Of a DNA stretch of 64,000 nucleotides, positions 10,154-19,867 are shown one piece after another. The DNA is from Rodentibacter caecimuris. Lineage in GTDB: Bacteria > Pseudomonadota > Gammaproteobacteria > Enterobacterales > Pasteurellaceae. The notes under the pieces were generated by a model. It ran no database searches and was not told the DNA's origin. It was given only the letters and a program-made list of their open reading frames with translations. The stretch lies in the NCBI GenBank assembly GCA_001998905.1, contig MLAA01000005.1, forward strand, positions 62,001 through 126,000, given 5' to 3'. The translations under genes were made by a program, and so were the position numbers. The stretch's first letter is position 1, and every line of letters begins with the position of its first letter.

Positions 10154-11119
10154 ATGCAGTTAATTTATGGACTTCATAATGCTTGTCGATACTTGCCAGC
10201 ATCCGGTTGTGCATTAACGATCGGCAATTTTGACGGCGTCCATCTCGGTCATCAAACTATCTTACGTCGATTACGTCAACAAGCTGATAAACAAGGGTTG
10301 TTGATGGCCATTTTATTATTTGAGCCACAACCTAGTGAGTATTTTATGGGAGAGCAAGCACCGGCCCGTTTAATGCGTTTACGAGACAAATTGCATTATT
10401 TGGCGCAAAACGGTGTAGATAAAGTTATTGTTGCAAAATTTGATCATAACTTATCCCAGCTCAGTGCTGAACAATTTATAATTGAGATTTTAGTAAAAAA
10501 GCTTAAAGTGAGATTCCTCAGTATTGGTGATGATTTTCGCTTTGGCTCAAACAGAATCGGTGATTTTACAATGTTATGCCAAGCGGGTGAACAATGGGGA
10601 TTCTCCGTAGAAGACAATCATAGTTTTTGCCTAAACGAGCGGCGTATCAGTAGCACGGCAATTCGACAAGCGTTAGCAAATGATGATTTATATTTAGCGG
10701 AAAATTTATTAGGCAGACCATATCGTATTTTTGGACGAGTCATCCATGGAAATAAATTAGGCCGAACAATCGGTTTTCCAACGGCAAATATCCGATTGCA
10801 TCGCCAAGTCAATCCGGTAAAAGGTGTTTATGCGGTAAAAGTACGGCTGATTTCCGATAATATTTTTAACGGTGTGGCAAATATTGGTAAACGTCCGACA
10901 ATTAATGGTTCATTACAGCTCCTAGAAACTCATCTATTTGATTTTCAAGACGATTTATATGGACAGTTTGTGGAAATTGAGTTTTGTCATAAAATTCGCA
11001 ATGAACATAAATTCAATTCTTTAGATGAATTACAACGGCAAATCCAAAAAGATATTGAAATTGCCAAAGAATATTTTGTAAGCTCAAAAACATCAGCTAG
11101 TCAAGCCATCGAATTTTAA
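10154..11119 (+). CDS. ribF: Bifunctional riboflavin kinase/FAD synthetase
   Basis: RibF phosphorylates riboflavin to FMN and adenylates FMN to FAD. The N-terminal nucleotidyltransferase domain has TIGNFDGVHLGHQ. The C-terminal flavokinase domain begins near residue 180 (GRVIHGNKLGRTIGFPTANI). The ATG at 10154 gives MQLIYGLHN, which aligns with the E. coli start; a TTG at 10142 would add four residues. The place between murJ and ileS/lspA/ispH is a conserved order. The product is 321 aa. Confidence 0.95.
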   Translation: MQLIYGLHNACRYLPASGCALTIGNFDGVHLGHQTILRRLRQQADKQGLLMAILLFEPQPSEYFMGEQAPARLMRLRDKLHYLAQNGVDKVIVAKFDHNLSQLSAEQFIIEILVKKLKVRFLSIGDDFRFGSNRIGDFTMLCQAGEQWGFSVEDNHSFCLNERRISSTAIRQALANDDLYLAENLLGRPYRIFGRVIHGNKLGRTIGFPTANIRLHRQVNPVKGVYAVKVRLISDNIFNGVANIGKRPTINGSLQLLETHLFDFQDDLYGQFVEIEFCHKIRNEHKFNSLDELQRQIQKDIEIAKEYFVSSKTSASQAIEF

Positions 11120-11174
11120 TAAGTTAAAGAATGCAAGACGTAATAATTAAATTTTAATTGATTGGAATAAGTAT

Positions 11175-13991
11175 ATGACAACAGACTACAAACACACTTT
11201 AAACCTGCCTGAGACAGGCTTTCCTATGCGCGGAGATCTCGCTAAGCGCGAACCGGAAATGTTGAAAAATTGGTATGATAAAAATCTCTACCAAAAAATT
11301 CGCATTTCCTCTAAAGGGAAAAAAACCTTTATCTTACACGATGGTCCTCCCTATGCGAACGGTAATATTCACTTAGGACACGCCGTAAATAAAATTCTGA
11401 AAGATATTATTTTAAAATCCAAAACTGCACTTGGTTTTGACACGCCTTATGTACCAGGTTGGGATTGCCACGGTTTACCCATTGAGCTAAAAGTAGAAGG
11501 TTTAGTGGGCAAGCCAAACCAAAAAGTTTCGGCAGCCGAGTTCCGTCAAGCTTGTCGTGATTATGCAAAAGAACAAGTTGAAGGGCAAAAAGCCGATTTT
11601 ATTCGTATGGGAATTTTAGGAGACTGGGATAACCCTTATCTCACAATGAATTTCAGTACAGAAGCCAATATTATCCGCACTTTAGGTAAGGTCATCGCTA
11701 ATGGGCATTTATATAAAGGTTCAAAGCCTGTACATTGGTGTTTAGATTGCGGTTCTTCACTTGCTGAAGCTGAAGTTGAATATGAAGATAAAGTTTCCCC
11801 TTCTATTTATGTCCGTTTTCCTGCTGTCATCAACGGTGAGATTGAAGAAAAATTTAATTGTGTGGGCAAGGGGAAAGGACAAATTTCTGCCGTTATCTGG
11901 ACAACAACCCCTTGGACATTACCGTCTAACCGAGCAATTTCCCTTAATGCCGAATTAGATTATCAATTGGTGCAATTTGGGGATGAGCGTTTTATTTTAG
12001 CGGCAGCCTTAGTGGAAGATGTTGCGAAAGCAATTAGTGTTGAGACATTTGAGATTTTAGGTGAGGTAAAAGGACAAGAACTGGAATTATTACGTTGCAA
12101 TCATCCGTTCTATGATTTTAGTGTTCCGTTTATTTTAGGGGAGCATGTTACGATAGATGGTGGTACGGGATTGGTTCATACTGCACCGGATCATGGTCAA
12201 GACGACTTTATTGTTTCGCAAAAATACAAATTGGAAATGGCTGGGTTAATCGCTAATGACGGCTTATTTAAAGCGAACGTACCTTTCTTTGCTGGGAAAG
12301 GTGTATTTGAATCTAATGATTTAGTCATCGAAAAATTAAAAGAAACAGATACATTAGTTAAATTAACACGGATTAAACATAGCTATCCGCACTGTTGGCG
12401 ACATAAAACTCCGATTATTTTCCGAGCCACCCCCCAATGGTTTATAGGAATGGAAACACAAGGTCTACGCAATCAAGCATTAAGTGAGATTAAAGAAGTG
12501 CGTTGGATTCCAAGTTGGGGGGAAGCGCGTATTGATACAATGGTGGCAAATCGCCCTGATTGGTGTATTTCCCGCCAACGTACTTGGGGTGTACCGATGA
12601 CAATGTTCGTACACAAAGAAACGGAAGAATTACATCCTCGTACACTTGAATTACTTGAGGAAGTAGCGAAACGGGTGGAACAACAAGGTATTCAAGCGTG
12701 GTGGGATCTCGAACCAAGTGAATTGTTAGGTGAAGATGCAGAAATCTATCGAAAAGTACCAGATACATTAGATGTATGGTTTGACTCTGGGTCTACTTAT
12801 GCATCTGTGGTTGAGCAACGTCCTGAGTTTAACGGCGAATCAGCAGATATGTATTTAGAAGGTTCAGACCAACACCGAGGCTGGTTTATGTCCTCGCTAA
12901 TGCTTTCGGCTGCCACCAATGGCAAGGCTCCTTATCGCCAAGTATTGACCCATGGTTTTACGGTAGATGAAAAAGGGCGAAAAATGTCCAAGTCTCTTGG
13001 TAACGTGATTGTACCAAGCGAAGTCTGGAATAAGAATGGTGCAGATATTTTACGTTTATGGGTCGCTTCAACTGATTACACAGGTGAAATTTCTGTTTCA
13101 CATAATATTTTGAATCGAGCGGCGGATTCTTATCGACGTATCCGTAACACTGCGCGCTTTCTATTAGCGAACTTAAATGGTTTTGATCCTAAACGGGATT
13201 TAGTTCAACCGGAAGACATGATTAGTCTAGATCGTTGGGCGGTAAGTTGTGCTTTAGACGCACAAAACGATATCAAGGAAGCATACGATAATTATCAATT
13301 TCACACTGTTGTGCAACGATTAATGCGCTTCTGCTCAATTGAGATGGGATCCTTCTATTTAGATATTATCAAAGATCGCCAATATACTACTAAAGCAGAC
13401 AGTCTCGCCCGTCGTAGCTGTCAAACTGCATTATGGCATATAAGCGAAGCCCTTGTACGCTGGATTGCACCAATTTTATCATTTACAGCTGATGAAGTCT
13501 GGGGCTATTTACCAAAAGTGGAGGAGCGCGCTGAATTTGTCTTTACCGAAGAATTCTATCAGGGGTTGTTTAGTTTAGGTGAAAATGAAACACTAGATGA
13601 TAACTACTGGCAAACATTATTGAAAGTGCGCTCGGAAGTAAACCGTGTTTTAGAACAAGCACGTAATGATAAATTAATCGGAGCAGCACTAGAAGCGAAA
13701 GTAACAGTTTACGCGAATGATGAAATTCGACCGTTGTTAGAAAAATTAGGTAATGAACTGCGTTTTGTCTTGATTACATCGCAAGCGGAAGTGAAATCAT
13801 TAGCCAAATCGGACATTTCAGAAGGGGAATTATCCGGTTTAGCTGTGAAAGTAGAAAGAGCCAAAGGAGAGAAATGTCCGCGTTGCTGGCATTACTCAGA
13901 TAAAATTGGTGTAAATCCGGAACATTCTACACTTTGTCCGCGCTGTATTGAAAACGTAGCTGGTATAGGAGAAATACGTCAATTTGCCTAA
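11175..13991 (+). CDS. ileS: Isoleucyl-tRNA synthetase
   Basis: A class I aminoacyl-tRNA synthetase that charges tRNA-Ile. At 938 aa it matches bacterial IleRS. It carries the HIGH-type motif in [15 protein letters not shown], the editing (CP1) domain with [12 protein letters not shown], the KMSKS loop ([12 protein letters not shown]), and a C-terminal zinc ribbon with two CPRC pairs (CPRCWHY and CPRCIENV). Nothing is missing or truncated. Confidence 0.98.
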   Translation: MTTDYKHTLNLPETGFPMRGDLAKREPEMLKNWYDKNLYQKIRISSKGKKTFILHDGPPYANGNIHLGHAVNKILKDIILKSKTALGFDTPYVPGWDCHGLPIELKVEGLVGKPNQKVSAAEFRQACRDYAKEQVEGQKADFIRMGILGDWDNPYLTMNFSTEANIIRTLGKVIANGHLYKGSKPVHWCLDCGSSLAEAEVEYEDKVSPSIYVRFPAVINGEIEEKFNCVGKGKGQISAVIWTTTPWTLPSNRAISLNAELDYQLVQFGDERFILAAALVEDVAKAISVETFEILGEVKGQELELLRCNHPFYDFSVPFILGEHVTIDGGTGLVHTAPDHGQDDFIVSQKYKLEMAGLIANDGLFKANVPFFAGKGVFESNDLVIEKLKETDTLVKLTRIKHSYPHCWRHKTPIIFRATPQWFIGMETQGLRNQALSEIKEVRWIPSWGEARIDTMVANRPDWCISRQRTWGVPMTMFVHKETEELHPRTLELLEEVAKRVEQQGIQAWWDLEPSELLGEDAEIYRKVPDTLDVWFDSGSTYASVVEQRPEFNGESADMYLEGSDQHRGWFMSSLMLSAATNGKAPYRQVLTHGFTVDEKGRKMSKSLGNVIVPSEVWNKNGADILRLWVASTDYTGEISVSHNILNRAADSYRRIRNTARFLLANLNGFDPKRDLVQPEDMISLDRWAVSCALDAQNDIKEAYDNYQFHTVVQRLMRFCSIEMGSFYLDIIKDRQYTTKADSLARRSCQTALWHISEALVRWIAPILSFTADEVWGYLPKVEERAEFVFTEEFYQGLFSLGENETLDDNYWQTLLKVRSEVNRVLEQARNDKLIGAALEAKVTVYANDEIRPLLEKLGNELRFVLITSQAEVKSLAKSDISEGELSGLAVKVERAKGEKCPRCWHYSDKIGVNPEHSTLCPRCIENVAGIGEIRQFA

Positions 13992-14045
13992 TTTTTATAT
14001 AGAAAAATTAATCTAATTAAATATATTAAATAAAAGGAGAACAAT

Positions 14046-14849
14046 ATGAAAAAATTAGTGCTTGCCGCTACATTATTATCTTTGGCTGTGTCAACTCAAG
14101 CCCATAGGGTTTGGGTAAGCAGCCAACATACGCATGGGGGAGAAATTCTCAAAGCCGAATTAGGTTATGGAGAATTTCCTGTATTTGAACCGATTGCTGA
14201 AAGTCGCCTACATATTTTTAGTCAACCGATGCGTTTATTTACAGCAGAAGGGAAACAAAATTTAGTGCAAAAAGGTGAATTTAATTACCAATATGAAACG
14301 GAGAAACCATTAAAAGAAGGAAGTTACATTTTAGCTGCCGAATATCAGCCGACATTCTGGTCAAAAAATGCCAAAGGTTGGCAACAACAAAATATTCAAC
14401 AAATGCCCGATGCAACTTATTGTGAACAAACTCGGATGTATGGTAAGCAAGTTGTTAATATTGGACACGAAAGTGCTGCTACGGAGGTTATTAGTCGCCC
14501 AGTTGATCACCTATTAGAAATTGTACCATTAGATAATCCGGCAAACATTCAAGTGAGCGATCGTTTTAAAGTTAAAGTGTTATATAAAGGCGAACCTTTA
14601 CCGAATGTAGTGTTAACTGCCACCTTCGACGGTTTTGATACTAGTGATCGCAGTAAATCTCACAAGGTTGAGGCTCAAGCTTTTTCCGATATCACTGCAG
14701 ATGATGGTACAGTTGAAATTATTCCATTGAGACAAGGTTTCTGGAAGGCATCTGTTGAATATAAAACTGATTATCCGGATCAAAAAATTTGTCAAAAGCT
14801 AGCAAATTATAGTACTTTGACTTTCCAAGTCGGTCGAACATATCATTAA
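14046..14849 (+). CDS. Periplasmic DUF4198 domain protein
   Basis: A 267-residue exported protein. It has a clear signal peptide with cleavage after STQA, so the mature form begins HRVWVSSQHTHGG. The His-rich start and the later Ig-like part (VLYKGEPLPNVVLTATFDGF) are typical of DUF4198/COG5266 proteins. Some of these accompany nickel or cobalt uptake systems, which suggests periplasmic metal binding. No metal transporter lies next to it here, so that role is inference. A good AAGGAGA ribosome site precedes it. Confidence 0.8.
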   Translation: MKKLVLAATLLSLAVSTQAHRVWVSSQHTHGGEILKAELGYGEFPVFEPIAESRLHIFSQPMRLFTAEGKQNLVQKGEFNYQYETEKPLKEGSYILAAEYQPTFWSKNAKGWQQQNIQQMPDATYCEQTRMYGKQVVNIGHESAATEVISRPVDHLLEIVPLDNPANIQVSDRFKVKVLYKGEPLPNVVLTATFDGFDTSDRSKSHKVEAQAFSDITADDGTVEIIPLRQGFWKASVEYKTDYPDQKICQKLANYSTLTFQVGRTYH

Positions 14850-14865
14850 AATATGATAAAAAATG

Positions 14866-14892
14866 ACCGCACTTTTCAGTGCGGTTATTCTT
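14866..14892 (+). terminator. Paired-USS terminator after the DUF4198 gene
   Basis: Inverted uptake-signal pair ACCGCACT-TTTC-AGTGCGGT followed by TTATTCTTTT, 16 nt after the stop. It separates the DUF4198 gene from lspA. Confidence 0.8.
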
Positions 14893-14946
14893 TTCAGTGT
14901 GTAAATCGGTTGGAAAATATAGCGTTACTTTTTATTGAGAGAAACA

Positions 14947-15441
14947 ATGAGCAAAACAAAAACAGGACTTACATTTTTATGGCTAAGTGGAATTGCTTTT
15001 ATCGCTGATTTAGCCGCAAAATATATCGTGGTGCAAAACTTTCACCTCTATGAAAGTATTAATATCCTGCCGATCTTTAACCTTACTTATGTTCGCAATT
15101 ATGGTGCAGCATTTAGTTTCTTAGCGGATCACAATGGCTGGCAAAAAATCTTTTTTATCACTTTAGCGCTAATAATTTCAAGCGTATTGGTTTATTTTTT
15201 GTTCCAAAATAATGCCATGCAAAAACTACAAAATTCGGCTTATTCATTCATTATTGGCGGCGCGCTAGCAAATGCTGCTGATCGAGCATATCGCGGATTT
15301 GTAGTGGATTATTTAGATTTTTACTGGAAAGATTGGCACTATCCAGTGTTTAATATCGCAGATATTGTAATTTGTATCGGAGCAGGTTTACTCATGCTTG
15401 ATGCATTTAGAGATAGAAAGAAAAAAAACGGTCAAAAATGA
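14947..15441 (+). CDS. lspA: Lipoprotein signal peptidase (signal peptidase II)
   Basis: LspA removes signal peptides from prolipoproteins after Lgt acts (lgt is at 62.97 kb in this window). It has four membrane segments and both catalytic-aspartate motifs: NAADRAYRG and [11 protein letters not shown]. The ATG at 14947 has GAGAG 6-7 nt upstream; the in-frame TTG at 14935 overlaps that site and is rejected. The stop overlaps the ispH start by 4 nt (ATGA), so the two are translationally coupled. Confidence 0.95.
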   Translation: MSKTKTGLTFLWLSGIAFIADLAAKYIVVQNFHLYESINILPIFNLTYVRNYGAAFSFLADHNGWQKIFFITLALIISSVLVYFLFQNNAMQKLQNSAYSFIIGGALANAADRAYRGFVVDYLDFYWKDWHYPVFNIADIVICIGAGLLMLDAFRDRKKKNGQK

Positions 15442-16382
15442 AAATAATTCTAGCTAACCCTAGAGGGTTCTGCGCTGGTGTTGATAGGGCAATTAGCATT
15501 GTAGAACTCGCGCTTGAAATTCACGGTGCTCCTATCTATGTTCGTCATGAAGTCGTACATAATCGTTTTGTTGTAAATGGGCTGCGTGAACGAGGTGCAA
15601 TTTTCGTAGAAGAACTGAATGAAGTTCCCGACGGTGCGATTGTCATTTTCTCTGCTCATGGGGTGTCTCAATCTGTGCGTCAAGAAGCAAAAGAGCGGAA
15701 TTTAAAAGTTTTTGATGCAACCTGTCCGTTAGTTACAAAAGTGCATATGCAAGTCGCTAGAGCCAGTCGAAAAGGGACCAAGGCCATTTTAATCGGACAC
15801 AAGGGTCATCCAGAAGTAGAAGGTACAATGGGGCAATATAGTAATCAGGAAGGCGGGATTTTTCTCATTGAAGGCGTTGAAGACATCGCTAACTTACCAG
15901 TGAGCCAATTAGATGAACTGACATTTATGACTCAAACTACATTATCCATTGATGATACTAGTGAAACGATTTCTGCGTTAAAGGAAAAATATCCAGCCAT
16001 TCAGGGACCGCGTAAAAATGATATCTGCTATGCTACGACGAATCGTCAGCAAGCCGTGCGTGAATTAGCTAAATTATCGGATTTAGTTATTGTTGTAGGC
16101 TCTAAAAATTCCTCCAATTCCAATCGTTTGGCCGAATTAGCATCGCGCATGGGCGTATTATCAAAATTAATCGATGATCCTAATGATATTGAATCTACCT
16201 GGTTTGAGAATGTTACTACTATCGGCGTTACAGCTGGTGCATCTGCACCGGAAGAGCTCGTTCAATCCGTAATATCTCGTTTAAAGTTCTTCGGCGCAGA
16301 TGATGTTGAAGAATTACAGGGGCTTGAAGAAAATATGTTTTTTGAAGTTCCTAAAGAATTACAAATAAAACAGGTAAATTAG
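15438..16382 (+). CDS. ispH: 4-hydroxy-3-methylbut-2-enyl diphosphate reductase
   Basis: IspH is the last enzyme of the MEP isoprenoid pathway, making IPP and DMAPP with a [4Fe-4S] cluster. The three cluster cysteines are in [13 protein letters not shown] (Cys12), [11 protein letters not shown] and [11 protein letters not shown]. Other conserved blocks are [14 protein letters not shown] and [11 protein letters not shown]. The length of 314 aa is usual. It overlaps lspA by 4 nt, the standard lspA-ispH coupling. Confidence 0.97.
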   Translation: MKIILANPRGFCAGVDRAISIVELALEIHGAPIYVRHEVVHNRFVVNGLRERGAIFVEELNEVPDGAIVIFSAHGVSQSVRQEAKERNLKVFDATCPLVTKVHMQVARASRKGTKAILIGHKGHPEVEGTMGQYSNQEGGIFLIEGVEDIANLPVSQLDELTFMTQTTLSIDDTSETISALKEKYPAIQGPRKNDICYATTNRQQAVRELAKLSDLVIVVGSKNSSNSNRLAELASRMGVLSKLIDDPNDIESTWFENVTTIGVTAGASAPEELVQSVISRLKFFGADDVEELQGLEENMFFEVPKELQIKQVN

Positions 16383-16431
16383 TCCTAAAAATGAGTTTAA
16401 TGTTCATTTTTTGGTTTTCAAAAAGAATATT

Positions 16432-16447
16432 TGTGAGAAAGATCGTA
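16432..16447 (+). promoter_or_regulatory. Candidate CRP or CRP-S site before the ComEA-like gene
   Basis: The core TGTGA-GAAAGA-TCGTA has CRP spacing and lies in an AT-rich flank, about 92 nt before the start codon. The right half is closer to the competence CRP-S half-site (TCGCA) than to TCACA. In H. influenzae the orthologous gene comE1 belongs to the CRP-S regulon. One half is imperfect, so this stays a candidate. Confidence 0.45.
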
Positions 16448-16538
16448 AAATTTTAGTAGATTTATTGTATATTTTTTTATTTTGGGCAAAATCTTACCTG
16501 TTGATGTTAATCAACGCTCTTAATAATAGGAAAACAAT

Positions 16539-16871
16539 ATGAAACTACTTAAGAGATTATTTATCTCGGTATTTGCTTTTGCAGCTACGTTAAGTTGTTC
16601 ATTTGCACAAGGAAAATCGACCGAGTCTGTTCCTGATGTTCAAGTACAAACTCAAACAAAATCGGTTGAAGCGAGTGATAAATTGAATATTAATAGCGCA
16701 AGCGCTGAAGATATTCAAAAAGCGTTAATCGGCATCGGCGCTAAAAAAGCGGAAGCTATTGTTCAATATCGTGAAAAGTACGGGCCTTTTACTATGGCAG
16801 AGCAGTTGCTTGAGGTTCAAGGTATTGGCAAGGCAACTCTAGAAAAGAACCGAGATAGAATTATTTTCTGA
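16539..16871 (+). CDS. comE1: ComEA-like helix-hairpin-helix DNA-binding protein
   Basis: A 110-residue exported protein. It has a signal peptide (about 1-24, ending SCSFAQG), a linker, then a C-terminal helix-hairpin-helix pair (LNINSASAEDIQKALIGIG and LLEVQGIGKATLEKN). This is the layout of the small ComEA/ComE1 proteins of Pasteurellaceae, thought to bind incoming DNA in the periplasm during transformation. The pilABCD locus and abundant uptake signals in this window fit that role. It stands alone between ispH and rdgB. Confidence 0.85.
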   Translation: MKLLKRLFISVFAFAATLSCSFAQGKSTESVPDVQVQTQTKSVEASDKLNINSASAEDIQKALIGIGAKKAEAIVQYREKYGPFTMAEQLLEVQGIGKATLEKNRDRIIF

Positions 16872-16901
16872 TTTATTCTAAAAATACTCCTTAACAATTC
16901 A

Positions 16902-16932
16902 AAGCGAAATATTTTTATTTCGCTTTTTTTCT
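16902..16932 (+). terminator. Terminator of the ComEA-like gene
   Basis: Ten-bp perfect stem AAAGCGAAAT/ATTTCGCTTT with a 6-nt loop and a T-rich tail, 30 nt after the stop. Confidence 0.85.
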
Positions 16933-17046
16933 TATCAAATAATTAAAGAAAACTGGTTTAAATAGCTTGATATACCGTATCTTTATAACACTTAATACTT
17001 TAGAATAGCCGAATATCGACAAAGAAATAGAACGGATGAATTAAAA

Positions 17047-17649
17047 ATGAAACAAAAAATTGTTCTTGCTACGGCAAATCAGGGTAAAGTGGAGGAGATG
17101 GCGGACATATTAAGCGAGCTTGGTTTTGAAGTTATCGCACAAACGGAATTAGGGATTGGAAGTCCACAAGAAACGGGGCTTACATTTGTTGAAAATGCTA
17201 TTCTAAAAGCTCGTTTCGTTGCTGAAAAATCCGGTTTACCCACAATTGCTGATGATTCTGGTTTAGTGGTAGCAGCTTTAAATGGAGAACCAGGATTATA
17301 TTCTGCTAGATATGCTGGAGAGGAGGGTAATGATGCGAAAAACCGTCAGAAATTATTAGCGCAATTACAAAATATTCCTGTAAGTCAGCGGCAGGCTAAA
17401 TTTGTCAGTTGCATTGTTTTTTTACGCTATGCAACGGATCCATCACCAATTATTGCTGAAGGAGAATGCTATGGCTATATTACTTTGGAAGAGAGGGGGA
17501 CAAATGGATTTGGTTATGATAGTTTATTTTTCTCTCCTGACAGAAATTGTACTTTTGCTGAAATGGATATACAGGAAAAGAAAAAAATTTCACATAGAGG
17601 TAAAGCACTTGTACAACTCAAACAAAAATTAAAAGGAAATTTATACTAG
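17047..17649 (+). CDS. rdgB: XTP/dITP pyrophosphatase (RdgB/HAM1 family)
   Basis: It hydrolyses non-canonical purine nucleotides (dITP, XTP) to monophosphates and so keeps deaminated bases out of DNA. Family motifs are the N-terminal [10 protein letters not shown], the metal-binding segment [20 protein letters not shown] and the C-terminal SHRGKAL. The 200-aa length is normal. No operon partner is visible; 390 nt without an intact gene follows. Confidence 0.95.
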   Translation: MKQKIVLATANQGKVEEMADILSELGFEVIAQTELGIGSPQETGLTFVENAILKARFVAEKSGLPTIADDSGLVVAALNGEPGLYSARYAGEEGNDAKNRQKLLAQLQNIPVSQRQAKFVSCIVFLRYATDPSPIIAEGECYGYITLEERGTNGFGYDSLFFSPDRNCTFAEMDIQEKKKISHRGKALVQLKQKLKGNLY

Positions 17650-18039
17650 TTACAGCAGCACCAACAATTAAAGGTTAATAAATTTCTTATTCGAGACTTC
17701 TTAGTCGGATAATGGATATTTGGTGGGAGATGTGGGCGTTCAACGGAATCTATAAGCGTAAAATTACTTCTTTCTAGTGGATAAGCTATTTCAGAAATAA
17801 AAATTAAAGGCTAATAAGTTAGTATTGAATATTGAAGTTAATTACACCTCATCGTGAGGTTCAAAAATCTGTTTATGATTTATTGAGTGGTATAGTCATT
17901 ATTATTTATTAAGCTTTCAGTTACTTTAGAAACCATATTTCCCCCTGCAATAGCATGCCCTATCCCTTAGTTTTATTGAGCAATAAATCATTCAAATTTT
18001 TTACCGCACTTTTGTGTTGGCATAGCGATTAAGCAAAAT
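17650..18039. other. Gene-poor stretch with a possible minus-strand ORF remnant
   Basis: About 390 nt without an intact gene. At 17880-17966 the minus strand encodes a short, coding-like peptide (GIGHAIAGGNMVSKVTES onward) bounded by stop codons on both sides, possibly a gene fragment. A small dyad ACCTCATCGTGAGGT lies at about 17846-17860. I cannot identify the parent gene, and chance is not excluded. Confidence 0.3.
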
Positions 18040-18783
18040 TTATTCATTTTCCCTAAACCAAATTAGACTTGCCATTCTTCCAGTTTGTTTTTCTCGACGG
18101 AAAGAAAAGAAACGCTCTTTTTCTGTAAAAGTGCAATATTCTCCTCCCGAAATTTGAAATATGCCTAAAGCGTTTAAACGCTGTGTTGCAAGTTGGTATA
18201 AATTGCCTAGATATTTATCCGGTTGACTTGAATCAATTTTAAAAGCCTGTTTAGCAATAGGATCAATACTAACAAATTGTTCGACCACATCTTTTCCAAC
18301 TTGGAAAGCGTTAGGACCGATTGCAGGTCCAAGCCAAGCAATAATCTCATTTGGTGTACAGCGAAATTGGCGTACGGTTTCTTCTAAAATGCCGTTGCAT
18401 AGTCCTCTCCAACCTGCATGTGCTGCTGCAACTTCATTACCTTGTTTATTCGTGAGCAAAACAGGTAAACAATCCGCCGTCATAACTAGACAGACTTGGT
18501 TAGGTTGATTCGTATAAACGGCATCTGCATTTACGTCCTTTTCGGTATGAGGTAAATGAATTACTTTGGTACTATGAATTTGAGTTAAGAAAAGAGGTAA
18601 GTGGGGGAGTACATTTTGTTCAACTAGTAAAGTGCGGTTTATTTTAACCGCACTTTTATCATCTCCAACATGATCACCTAAATTGAAGCTATTAAAGGGA
18701 GGTAAACTGACCCCTCCTTTTCGGGTTGTGGAAAATGCTTGTACTGAACGAGGTACTGACCAATTAGGAATAATTTGATTCAT
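18040..18783 (-). CDS. pgeF: Multicopper polyphenol oxidase/purine nucleoside phosphorylase family protein
   Basis: YfiH/PgeF (DUF152) proteins have been described as purine nucleoside phosphorylase or adenosine deaminase-like enzymes, and in E. coli as an editor of mis-linked muropeptide precursors. Conserved metal-site residues are in TADCLPVLL and AAHAGWRGLCNG. The start is the ATG at 18783, which overlaps the rluD stop by one base (TGATG); the preceding TTG codon is ignored. rluD-pgeF is the conserved order. A complete inverted USS pair (18629-18656) lies inside the coding sequence. Confidence 0.92.
   Translation of the reverse strand: MNQIIPNWSVPRSVQAFSTTRKGGVSLPPFNSFNLGDHVGDDKSAVKINRTLLVEQNVLPHLPLFLTQIHSTKVIHLPHTEKDVNADAVYTNQPNQVCLVMTADCLPVLLTNKQGNEVAAAHAGWRGLCNGILEETVRQFRCTPNEIIAWLGPAIGPNAFQVGKDVVEQFVSIDPIAKQAFKIDSSQPDKYLGNLYQLATQRLNALGIFQISGGEYCTFTEKERFFSFRREKQTGRMASLIWFRENE
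18629..18656. repeat. Inverted uptake-signal pair inside pgeF
   Basis: AAAGTGCGGTT and its exact complement AACCGCACTTT are separated by 6 nt within the pgeF reading frame, where they encode KSAVKINRTLL. Such pairs normally sit at gene ends as terminators. Confidence 0.9.
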
Positions 18784-19757
18784 CAATAATCTAATTCCTC
18801 TCTGTGATCTATATAATCTGCTTTAAGTGCATTAATTAATTGTACGAAGTCATCTGGGAGAGGGGCGTACCATTCCATGATTTCTCCGCTAATAGGATGA
18901 GCTAAACGAAGCATAATAGCGTGTAAAGCTTGTCGTTTAAAGTTATGTAAGACAGTCATAAATTCTTCACTGGCATTTTTAGGTGGACGCGGACGTCCAC
19001 CGTAGGTTTGATCACCTAATAAGGGGTGAGCAATATGTGCCATATGTACACGAATTTGATGAGTACGTCCGGTTTCAAGGCGCAACCTTAGACGAGTATA
19101 ATTACGGAAATTTTCCATTATACGGTAATGAGTAACTGCGGGTTTCCCCATTGGATGTACGGCCATTTGAGTTCGTTTAGTGGAATGTCTTGCCATAGGT
19201 TCATCAATAACCCCACCTTTTGTCATAATGCCGATTGCAATTGCTTCATATTCTCTAGTGATGAGGCGTTTCTGCAAATCTTTGACTAATTTGGTTTGTG
19301 CCGGTATGGTTTTTGCGACAACCATTAAACCTGTTGTATCTTTGTCCAAACGATGAACGATACCTGCTCTTGGTACTTCGGCAATTTGCGGGTAATGATA
19401 TAGCAAAGCATTCAACACTGTTCCGCTAGGATTACCGGCTCCGGGATGTACGACAAAATCTTTAGGTTTATTAATAACTAAAATATGTTCGTCTTCATAG
19501 ACAATGTTGAGCGGGAGATTTTCCGCTTCAAAACGATTTTCATCTTCAACCTCGACTTGAATTTCAACTTGTTCTCCGCCATACACTTTTGTGCGAGGAA
19601 TATTGATCATTTTGCCATCTAAAATAACTAAATTTGATTCAATCCAATTTTTTAAACGAGAACGAGAATAATCGGGAAACAATTCCGCTAAAGTCTGGTC
19701 TAAACGCTGCCCCATTTGCTCGCTACCGACTTGTGCGGTTAGGGTAATCTGTGCCAT
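18783..19757 (-). CDS. rluD: 23S rRNA pseudouridine(1911/1915/1917) synthase
   Basis: RluD makes three pseudouridines in helix 69 of 23S rRNA, needed for normal ribosome function. It has an N-terminal S4 domain (GQRLDQTLAELFPDYSRS), the catalytic aspartate in HRLDKDTTGL, and the segment TGRTHQIRVHMAHI. The start is the ATG at 19757 (MAQITLTAQ), giving 324 aa; upstream in-frame codons lie in the divergent promoter shared with bamD. It is translationally coupled to pgeF. Confidence 0.96.
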   Translation of the reverse strand: MAQITLTAQVGSEQMGQRLDQTLAELFPDYSRSRLKNWIESNLVILDGKMINIPRTKVYGGEQVEIQVEVEDENRFEAENLPLNIVYEDEHILVINKPKDFVVHPGAGNPSGTVLNALLYHYPQIAEVPRAGIVHRLDKDTTGLMVVAKTIPAQTKLVKDLQKRLITREYEAIAIGIMTKGGVIDEPMARHSTKRTQMAVHPMGKPAVTHYRIMENFRNYTRLRLRLETGRTHQIRVHMAHIAHPLLGDQTYGGRPRPPKNASEEFMTVLHNFKRQALHAIMLRLAHPISGEIMEWYAPLPDDFVQLINALKADYIDHREELDY

Positions 19758-19867
19758 AAAAATCCGTATTAAAGTAGTTTTAAAAGTTGGCTTATCGCCT
19801 AATGTTATATACAATAGCGGGCAATTGTACCCTATTTATCCGTTTTCTAAAAATTAAGGATTTCATA

